20,795 bases of DNA from DASXZH01 sp036502005 (GTDB taxonomy: Bacteria; Armatimonadota; Fimbriimonadia; Fimbriimonadales; Fimbriimonadaceae), in contig DASXZH010000066.1 of NCBI GenBank assembly GCA_036502005.1, forward strand, positions 1-20,795. Direction: 5' to 3'. The position numbers were made by a program, and so were the translations under genes. Below, piece by piece: positions 15,179-20,795 of the stretch (positions are counted from its first letter, which is position 1; the number at the start of each line of letters is the position of its first letter). Under the pieces are notes generated by a model. That model was not told the DNA's origin, did not search any database, and was given only the letters and a program-made list of their open reading frames with translations.

Positions 15179-15682
15179 GTCTTGAGCAGGCTCGTTGGCC
15201 TTTAGCTTTTGGTTGCATATTTCGGCATCGGTTGAGTTAAGGCCCCTACAGGATAGGGGTCTGACTTCGTATATTGTGCAGAGGCTGTCTTTTAGGAAGG
15301 GACAAGGGCTTCGCTTGGCCGAATCATAATTCTTGACTCTTTCTCTTAGTTGTTCAATCTCCTGCGGTTCGAAGTTGTGGTGAACGAAATTAGCAATAGT
15401 TAAGGCTTCAGGAATTGATGCGGCAACGGCTCGTTGGCAGCAGGCCGCGCATCCAGCCCGGCAATCGATGTGAAAGTTTTGGCCGTAGGTTTGGCGTACG
15501 GCGTTGATTTCCTGGTCCGTTATGAGCTGAATGTTCCTAATCAGTTTGGATAGGGATTGCTCACTTCGGGCGGTTTCAAGCGTTTGTTCAGTTACGGCTT
15601 GGCTTCTTGCAACGAGTTGTTGTAAGTGGCGCTGGAAGGCGTCATCTATCTCTGGAGGGACGTTGGGTGAAGTGATTGAGAT
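15179..15682 (-). CDS. In-frame 5' extension of the GT41 gene encoding a YkgJ-like cysteine-cluster domain; start codon not standard
   Basis: Translating minus-strand codons upstream of 15178 gives an open frame back to a TAG at 15775-15773. From about 15646 it reads like a protein: PPEIDDAFQRHLQQLVARSQ, then CRAGCAACC (15463-15437) and CPFL...LCTIYEVRPLSC (15304-15248). This is the CxxxCxxCC...CxIYxxRPxxCR signature of the YkgJ family, proposed to bind zinc or iron-sulphur. It joins the GT41 part with no stop. No ATG, GTG or TTG exists in frame; ATC codons at 15682 and 15676 are placeholders for the start. Either a rare start codon is used, or the 5' end is mutated or mis-sequenced. Confidence 0.6.
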
Positions 15683-15714
15683 GGAATTAGGACGATGAAC
15701 GGGGGTGGATTGGA

Positions 15715-15742
15715 GTCGAAGGGCGAAAGTCGAAGGTCGAAA
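15715..15742. repeat. Degenerate GTCGAAG heptamer repeat (4 units)
   Basis: GTCGAAG, GGCGAAA, GTCGAAG and GTCGAAA form a 7-nt-period run related to the GTCGAAT blocks at 4719-4877. The stretch 15683-15834 otherwise holds the next heptamer repeat and the tRNA promoter region. Confidence 0.6.
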
Positions 15743-15773
15743 GACGGAGCGGGATGCCGGATGGTGGTTTCCC

Positions 15774-15801
15774 TATCACTTATCACTTTTCACCTTTCAC
15801 T
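15774..15801. repeat. Heptamer repeat, four units (TATCACT/TTTCACT type)
   Basis: TATCACT, TATCACT, TTTCACC and TTTCACT, followed by CGCGG, closely match the run at 220-247 in phase, unit number and flank. The run ends 14 nt before the presumed -10 box of tRNA-Ser. Confidence 0.6.
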
Positions 15802-15814
15802 CGCGGTGCGCAAG

Positions 15815-15820
15815 TAAAAT
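15815..15820 (+). promoter_or_regulatory. Probable -10 box of tRNA-Ser
   Basis: TAAAAT matches TATAAT at 5 of 6 positions and would place the transcript start about 8 nt before the mature tRNA 5' end. The matching -35 is unclear; TTTCAC at 15795-15800, inside the heptamer repeat, has a short 14-nt spacer. Confidence 0.4.
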
Positions 15821-15834
15821 AGAACCCGCGTTTC

Positions 15835-15922
<88 letters not shown>

Positions 15923-15950
15923 GTTTGCTTAAGGTGGCCCGACCCTAAAA

Positions 15951-15975
15951 GATCAAAACTTCTCGAGCCTTGATC
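15951..15975. promoter_or_regulatory. Inverted repeat upstream of the SARP gene
   Basis: GATCAA (15951-15956) and TTGATC (15970-15975) form a perfect 6-bp inverted repeat with a 13-nt centre, about 50 nt before the GTG at 16022. It could be an operator or a chance palindrome; no partner site was found. Confidence 0.2.
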
Positions 15976-16021
15976 GTGCCAAGGTAAGCCCCAATTTTGT
16001 CGATGATAGATAATAGGAAGG

Positions 16022-18991
16022 GTGGACCTTCGGATCGAGCTGCTAGGAACGTTCCGCTTGAGAAGCGGGAACAGCTCCATAACGTCGATTAATTCCCAGC
16101 GTTTAAAAATGCTCTTCGCGTTTCTTGTTTTGCATGCCGAGGTACCCAATTCGCGGGAAAAATTAGCCTTCCGGCTTTGGCCGGAATCGAGCAGTTCCCA
16201 GGCCAGAACAAATCTGCGTCAGTTACTACATCACTTGCGTAGAGCCCTGCCCGTCGACTGGCACTACCTAGCCGTTGACAATCAGACGGTAGCTTGGCAA
16301 ATGAGCGACCACTGCCGTGTCGATGTGATAGAGTTCGAAGCGGCAATCGCACGGAGCGACTGGAATGAGGCTGCCCGCCTCTATCAGGACGATTTACTGC
16401 CGGATCTTTACGATGAGTGGATTTCGGGAAAACGCGAACAACTAAGGCTGCAGTATTTGGAGGCACTAGAGAGGCTCACAGCGCAATTAGAAGCTGCCGG
16501 CGATTTCGTTGGGGCAATAGGCTTCGCCGGTCGATTGATTTCGTTAGATACCCTTCGGGAGCCTTCATACCAGTTACTTATCCGTTTGCATATTAAGAAC
16601 GGCGATCGGCCCAGTGCCTTGCGGACTTACCATCAATGCATGCGTTTGCTCCGGCGGGAACTAGGCATTAGTCCATCTAGGGCAACAGAGGACCTTTATG
16701 AAGAAGCGCTGAGGACTGAGAGTTTAGAGAGGGCTCAGCCCCAGCCCTCACAAGGTGGAGCGCCTGCCGCTGGAGCGTTGGTAGGCAGACAAAGCGAGTG
16801 CAGAAAACTTGAAGTCTGTTGGTCAAGTGTGGCCACGGGTAAAGCGATCTTCGCGCTCATCAGCGGCGAGCCAGGCATTGGCAAGTCGCGCTTAGCCGAA
16901 GAAATGTTTCACTGCTTCACGGTTAATAAAGAAGCATCCGGAGCCAAAGCAAGGTGTTATTCCGTTAAGGGGCATTTGGCTTACGGGCCTATTGCCGAAT
17001 GGCTTCGCGCAGATTGTCTTAGAGGGGCCCGGAAAAAGCTTTCGAAGCTCCAACTCGGTGAACTGTCGCGAGTTCTTCCAGAACTATTGATTGAAGATCG
17101 CGATCTTGCGGCGCCCGACCCCTTGACACAAAGTTGGCAGAGGAGACACTTTTTCGAGGCCATAAATGCGCCCTTTTTAAACTGTCAAAAGCCTTTGCTT
17201 CTTTTTATCGATGATATGCAATGGTGTGACCAAGAATCGATCGAATATTTACACTCCTTTTTGATGACAAACGCATCTGCCCACATTATGGTCCTGGGAA
17301 CCGTCCGTCCGGAGGAAACAGATCGAGCCCATCCATTCACAACTTTTACAAACGATCTGCGGGCTGCCAACATGCTTGTCGATGTAAAACTCGAACCACT
17401 GAGCCTTGAGGAATCAACCGAGCTAGCTTCTCAAATTGGAGAAAGGGAATGCGATTCAGCGCTGGCAGCCGAGGTCTACCGGTCAACTAAGGGAAATCCG
17501 CTTTTTGTAGTTGAAAGCACGCGCGCGGCACTTGAGGACCCATCCGGGTCGGCGGTGCCTGCCCGCATCCAATCAGTTATTGCCAGTCGGTTGGGGAATT
17601 TGTCTCCTCCAGCCTACGAGTTGGCCGGTTTGGCGGCCTGTATCGGGCGACCCTTCGCGGCCGCGCTACTCGCAAAAGTAACCGATTGGGACGAAGAGAG
17701 CCTGGTTCGCTCAATGGAAGAGCTTTGGCGACGCTGGATTATAGAAAACCGCAACGGAGAGAGTCTTGATTTCACCCATGATTTGATCAGAGAAGTAGCT
17801 TATGCTGAGCTGAGCCCCTTTCGGCGACGAGCCCTTCACAAGCAAATAGCGCAAGCGTTACAAGGCTTGCATAGTGCAGATTTGGGCCCGGTTAGCGGTA
17901 GCATTGCCTCCCACTACGAATCGGCCGGTTTGATTAGGGAGGCACTTGGTTTTTACCGATTGGCGGCTGGTGCCGCTCGGAAGTTATACGCCTATGCTGA
18001 AGCGGCGGACCTGATCAGGCACGCGCTACACCTTTGCCGAGAGTTGCCTCGCTCTGGTGAGCGTGACGCAGAAGAATTGGAACTCTTAACCTCGCTTGGA
18101 CTATCGTTGATCACCACACTTGGCTACAGTCATCCAGAGGTTGGCCGGGTTCTTGAGAGCGCTCTTGACCTTTCCCGACGATCTACGGATCGGAAGCATT
18201 TGTTTACTCTGCAAACAGGAGTGTGGCTGCATGAAGTTGTGTTGGGTCGGATCGAAAGATCCCGCCAAGTTTCTCATGAATGTATCCAGGTAGCCACCCA
18301 GGAACATAACTTGGAAAAGGAAACGGCGGCCCATTTTATCCTGGGCTCCAGTCTCTTCCATTTAGGGCAGTTTGCAGATGCCCGAGACCACTTTGAGCGA
18401 TCTATAGCTTGCAGAGTTAGATATTCGGATCCTGCTATAAGCCTGTTTGCAGGCCCGGATCTTGGAGTCTTTTGTTGGGCGTATTATCCCCAGACCTTGT
18501 GGCATTTAGGACGAGTGGAAGAAGCAGAAGCCTGCCGTAACAAATCGCTTGAGTTGGCCCGAGAACTATTGCACCCATTTAGCTTGGCAATAGCCCTCAA
18601 CTATGGTGCAATGTATGGCGTTTTCCGTGAAGATCGGGAATTGGCCTATGCGCTGGCAGACGAAGCTTCTACCGTATGCAGGAAACACGGATTTGCCTAT
18701 TATCTAGCTTTTGCCGAAATCCTGGCTGGTTGGGCCGACCCCAACCGTTCACACGGACTGGCTCGACTCCGCCAGGGCCTCGAAGATTTTCGCGCGATGG
18801 GAGCTGAGTTGCGGTTACCTTTTTTCTTCAGCTTGCTTGCCGAAGCCTGCTTTGAGACTGGCCAGGAGCCCGCCGCCATGGCCGCGATCGCCAGCGGTTT
18901 TGCTTTTCAGAACAAGAATGGGGAAGTATGGTGCGAAGCGGCCCTAAGGCGTATACAGCAACACATTAAAAGCTCAGTTGCCCAACGATAA
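16022..18991 (+). CDS. Large SARP-type transcriptional regulator (BTAD + AAA ATPase + helical repeats)
   Basis: The protein has 989 residues from a GTG; AGGAAGG abuts the GTG, and an in-frame TAG lies 5 codons upstream. Residues 1-95 form the winged-helix DNA-binding domain (LRIELLGTFRLR...RLWPESSSSQARTNLRQLLHHLRRAL). Residues about 96-235 are the bacterial transcriptional activator domain, with the characteristic ALRTYHQCMRLLRRELGISPS (199-219). An AAA/STAND-type ATPase follows, with VGRQSEC, Walker A GEPGIGKSR (282-290) and Walker B LLLFIDD (392-398). From about 640 on, helical TPR-like repeats reach the C-terminus. No C-terminal LuxR helix-turn-helix is seen. AfsR-like SARPs switch on nearby biosynthetic genes. 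The adjacent flavoenzyme gene is the obvious candidate target. Confidence 0.88.
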   Translation: MDLRIELLGTFRLRSGNSSITSINSQRLKMLFAFLVLHAEVPNSREKLAFRLWPESSSSQARTNLRQLLHHLRRALPVDWHYLAVDNQTVAWQMSDHCRVDVIEFEAAIARSDWNEAARLYQDDLLPDLYDEWISGKREQLRLQYLEALERLTAQLEAAGDFVGAIGFAGRLISLDTLREPSYQLLIRLHIKNGDRPSALRTYHQCMRLLRRELGISPSRATEDLYEEALRTESLERAQPQPSQGGAPAAGALVGRQSECRKLEVCWSSVATGKAIFALISGEPGIGKSRLAEEMFHCFTVNKEASGAKARCYSVKGHLAYGPIAEWLRADCLRGARKKLSKLQLGELSRVLPELLIEDRDLAAPDPLTQSWQRRHFFEAINAPFLNCQKPLLLFIDDMQWCDQESIEYLHSFLMTNASAHIMVLGTVRPEETDRAHPFTTFTNDLRAANMLVDVKLEPLSLEESTELASQIGERECDSALAAEVYRSTKGNPLFVVESTRAALEDPSGSAVPARIQSVIASRLGNLSPPAYELAGLAACIGRPFAAALLAKVTDWDEESLVRSMEELWRRWIIENRNGESLDFTHDLIREVAYAELSPFRRRALHKQIAQALQGLHSADLGPVSGSIASHYESAGLIREALGFYRLAAGAARKLYAYAEAADLIRHALHLCRELPRSGERDAEELELLTSLGLSLITTLGYSHPEVGRVLESALDLSRRSTDRKHLFTLQTGVWLHEVVLGRIERSRQVSHECIQVATQEHNLEKETAAHFILGSSLFHLGQFADARDHFERSIACRVRYSDPAISLFAGPDLGVFCWAYYPQTLWHLGRVEEAEACRNKSLELARELLHPFSLAIALNYGAMYGVFREDRELAYALADEASTVCRKHGFAYYLAFAEILAGWADPNRSHGLARLRQGLEDFRAMGAELRLPFFFSLLAEACFETGQEPAAMAAIASGFAFQNKNGEVWCEAALRRIQQHIKSSVAQR

Positions 18992-19006
18992 GCAGCGAAA
19001 CCTTCC

Positions 19007-19055
19007 AACGGTTTAAGAACGCTTCCTTAGATTTGGAAGAACGGTTTTAGAACGC
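19007..19055 (+). promoter_or_regulatory. Direct-repeat pair, candidate SARP operator
   Basis: AACGGTTTAAGAACGC (19007-19022) and AACGGTTTTAGAACGC (19040-19055) differ at one base and start exactly 33 bp apart, about three helical turns. CTTCCAA (19002-19008) and TTGGAAG (19033-19039) add a perfect inverted pair. SARP domains are known to bind direct repeats near the -35 region. The pair lies between the SARP gene and the flavoenzyme gene, just upstream of the promoter-like sequence. Confidence 0.5.
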
Positions 19056-19060
19056 CTTAC

Positions 19061-19089
19061 ATGACAATATGTTCTTATAAACCGATAGT
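19061..19089 (+). promoter_or_regulatory. Candidate promoter of the FAD oxidoreductase gene
   Basis: ATGACA (19061-19066, 5 of 6 to TTGACA) is followed 17 nt later by GATAGT (19084-19089, 4 of 6 to TATAAT). An alternative -10, TATAAA (19076-19081), would put the second direct repeat over the weak -35 zone, the arrangement expected for an activator-dependent SARP promoter. Confidence 0.4.
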
Positions 19090-19114
19090 GACGGAATTTG
19101 AAAGGAGCTTTACC

Positions 19115-20491
19115 ATGATATCTGAGGCTGTTACAGAACTGAGAAGTGTTTTACGGGGCGATGTGATTACGCCCAGCGATGACCAATATGACGAGTGTCG
19201 CAAAGTGTACAACGCGATGATCAGTCGCCGACCGCGTCTCATAGCAAAGTGTGTGGATGCGGCTGACGTTAGCGCAGCGATCAAGTTCGCGCGGAAAGAG
19301 AACTTGAGGGTTTCCGTGCGGGGCGGTGGGCATAATGCCGCCGGCCTAGGAGTTTGCGATGATGGCCTCGTGATCGATCTCAGCCCCATCAAATACGTAC
19401 ATGTGGACCAAACGGCTCACACGGTTCGCGTCGGAGGAGGCTGCGTTTGGAGCGATGTGGACCACGCGACCCACGCCTATGGGCTCGCCGTTCCGTCTGG
19501 TGTCATTTCCAGCACTGGCGTGGGAGGATTAACGCTTGGTGGCGGCTTGGGCCATCTAAGTCGCCAGTTTGGCTTAACAATCGATAATTTGATTTCGGCT
19601 GACCTCGTTCTCGCTGATGGCTCGTTTGCCGTTGCGAGCGCAGAAGAAAACAGCGATCTTTTTTGGGCGATTCGCGGTGGAGGCGGCAACTTTGGCGTCG
19701 TCACCTCCTTCCTGTTCCATGCAAGTCCGGTGGATATGGTTTGCGCCGGTCCGATGCTTTGGCCGATGGAGCAGGCGGCAGATATTCTAAAGTGGTATCG
19801 GGAGTTCATTAAGCAAGCGCCGCTAGAAATGAGCGGATTTTTTGCTTTCTTAAAAGTGCCACCCGGCCCGCCTTTTCCCGAGGAGCTTCACTTCAAAACA
19901 ATGTGCGGTATTGTCTGGTGCTACAACGGCACGATAGAGCAGGCAAACGCTATTTTGGACCCGTTGAGGAGTTTCCGCGCACCAGCTTTTGAGTTCTTCG
20001 CGCCGATGCCGTTCCCGATGCTGCAAGGCCTATTTGATGGCTTGTATGTTCCTGGTCTGCAGTGGTATTGGAAAGCCGACTTTGTTAAAGAGCTAAGCGA
20101 TGAGGCAATTGCTTTGCACATACAGCATGGATTGGAACTGCCGACATTGCACAGCACCATGCACCTATATCCAATCAATGGCGCGGTCCATAAGATTGGA
20201 TCTGGGGAGACGGCCTGGACATATCGCGACGTGACTTGGAGTTCGGTAATGGTCGGGGTAGATCCTGATCCTGCAAACAAGTCGTTAATCACGGAATGGG
20301 CAAAAAGATACTGGGAGGCCCTTCACCCTTATTCGGCCGGTGGGGCTTACGTCAACTTCATGATGGAGGAAGGCGAGGATCGCATTCGCGCAACCTACGG
20401 GGGCAACTATGAGAGGCTAGCTCAAATCAAGGCCAAATATGATCCTACAAACTTCTTCTCTGTGAACCAGAACATTCCTCCGGCTAGCTAA
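19115..20491 (+). CDS. FAD-linked oxidoreductase, berberine-bridge-enzyme type
   Basis: The protein has 458 residues. The ATG at 19115 follows AAAGGAG with a 7-nt spacer, the best ribosome site in the window among complete genes; an ATG at 19061 overlaps the promoter and is rejected. The PCMH-type FAD-binding domain has RGGGHNAAG (69-77), whose H73 fits the His that carries covalent FAD, and SGVISSTGVGGLTLGGGLG (128-146). At the place where two-point-attached relatives have Cys, this protein has Ile/Ser, so single covalent attachment is likely. The C-terminal BBE segment (NYERLAQIKAKYDPTNFF) is complete. Family members oxidise sugars, alkaloids or polyketide intermediates. No signal peptide is seen. 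The substrate is unknown. Confidence 0.9.
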   Translation: MISEAVTELRSVLRGDVITPSDDQYDECRKVYNAMISRRPRLIAKCVDAADVSAAIKFARKENLRVSVRGGGHNAAGLGVCDDGLVIDLSPIKYVHVDQTAHTVRVGGGCVWSDVDHATHAYGLAVPSGVISSTGVGGLTLGGGLGHLSRQFGLTIDNLISADLVLADGSFAVASAEENSDLFWAIRGGGGNFGVVTSFLFHASPVDMVCAGPMLWPMEQAADILKWYREFIKQAPLEMSGFFAFLKVPPGPPFPEELHFKTMCGIVWCYNGTIEQANAILDPLRSFRAPAFEFFAPMPFPMLQGLFDGLYVPGLQWYWKADFVKELSDEAIALHIQHGLELPTLHSTMHLYPINGAVHKIGSGETAWTYRDVTWSSVMVGVDPDPANKSLITEWAKRYWEALHPYSAGGAYVNFMMEEGEDRIRATYGGNYERLAQIKAKYDPTNFFSVNQNIPPAS

Positions 20492-20525
20492 AGGTTGCAA
20501 GCAAGCACGCCCCGTGCAGGTTAGC

Positions 20526-20573
20526 GCTATTTTGGAGAGCGTTTTCGAAGTTTGGAAACGCTTTCCCAATAGC
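20526..20573 (+). terminator. Long hairpin downstream of the FAD oxidoreductase gene
   Basis: GCTATT (20526-20531) pairs with AATAGC (20568-20573), and GGAGAGCGTTT (20534-20544) pairs with AAACGCTTTCC (20556-20566; one G-U pair), with an 11-nt loop. It begins 35 nt after the stop codon. No T-run follows, so a terminator role is uncertain; it may instead protect the 3' end of the mRNA. Confidence 0.4.
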
Positions 20574-20795
20574 CTCGAGTCCGACATGTCAACCGCTGCG
20601 AATCTTGCTGGCAACCATCGTAGCCATAGGCTCCAACACCAGTCCTTATTAAATATTTAGGGTCTACGAGATTTTCTGTGGGTTAGGTCTAATCTTAACC
20701 GATGGACGGTTCAGATCTTTACACACGTTTGCTGGGTGTCAGCGCTCCTTGGTTTGTCTCTTCTGTAGAGTTTGACGAGAGCAGCCAGTCAGTCT
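20574..20795. other. Unassigned right-hand flank
   Basis: I see no coding frame with support, no tRNA and no clear repeat here. A short minus-strand frame across the hairpin (20417-20614) is a shadow of the flavoenzyme gene end. Confidence 0.5.

Noticed and set aside
19061..19114. Longer start for the FAD oxidoreductase (ATG at 19061)
   Set aside because: It overlaps the promoter-like hexamers and has no ribosome site, whereas 19115 has AAAGGAG at good spacing.

Overview
The window looks like chromosomal DNA from a Gram-negative, rod-shaped bacterium. It carries RodA, a complete apolipoprotein N-acyltransferase (Lnt), several lipobox proteins and a SurA/PpiC-like secreted chaperone. Base composition is moderate. 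Most genes lack a visible Shine-Dalgarno site, GTG/TTG starts are common, and intergenic gaps hold 7-nt-period spacer repeats. The ABC permease belongs to a family I associate with Armatimonadota, Planctomycetota and similar deep-branching phyla. An Armatimonadota-like (Fimbriimonadia-type) source is my best guess; it is a low-confidence inference.

Layout. 1-114: tip of an IS3-like element, including the first 19 codons of its OrfA. 253-4640 (all minus strand): rodA at the far end, preceded by a tight four-gene cluster. In transcription order the cluster is a membrane-anchored protein with a SecD P1-head-like C-terminus, a lipoprotein, a secreted protein and a second lipoprotein; the last three look like diverged paralogues. 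4641-4995: intergenic DNA dominated by heptamer repeats. 4996-7411 (minus): an ABC exporter, ATPase then permease, with overlapping genes. 7412-7940: non-coding DNA with a palindromic dispersed-repeat-like segment and a possible leaderless promoter. 7941-10749 (plus): operon of a MoxR AAA+ ATPase, a GT4 glycosyltransferase and a PpiC/SurA-like protein. 10937-13345 (plus): a zinc-ribbon membrane protein, then lnt. 13505-15682 (minus): a GT41 (O-GlcNAc-transferase-like) glycosyltransferase whose frame continues upstream into a YkgJ-type cysteine-cluster domain without any ATG/GTG/TTG start. 15835-15922: tRNA-Ser(UGA). 16022-18991 (plus): a large SARP-type regulator (BTAD + AAA ATPase + helical repeats). 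19115-20491 (plus): a berberine-bridge-type FAD oxidoreductase behind a pair of 16-nt direct repeats 33 bp apart.

How the genes fit together. Much of the window concerns the cell envelope: wall elongation, lipoprotein acylation, export, secreted chaperone and lipoproteins. The right end is an accessory-looking regulator/oxidoreductase pair, in which the SARP protein may control the flavoenzyme. The most notable points are the YkgJ-GT41 fusion with no standard start codon, the SARP/BBE module with its repeat pair, the solitary SecD-head-like protein leading a lipoprotein cluster, and the shared 7-nt period of several unrelated spacer repeats. No CRISPR array, prophage or complete mobile element was seen.
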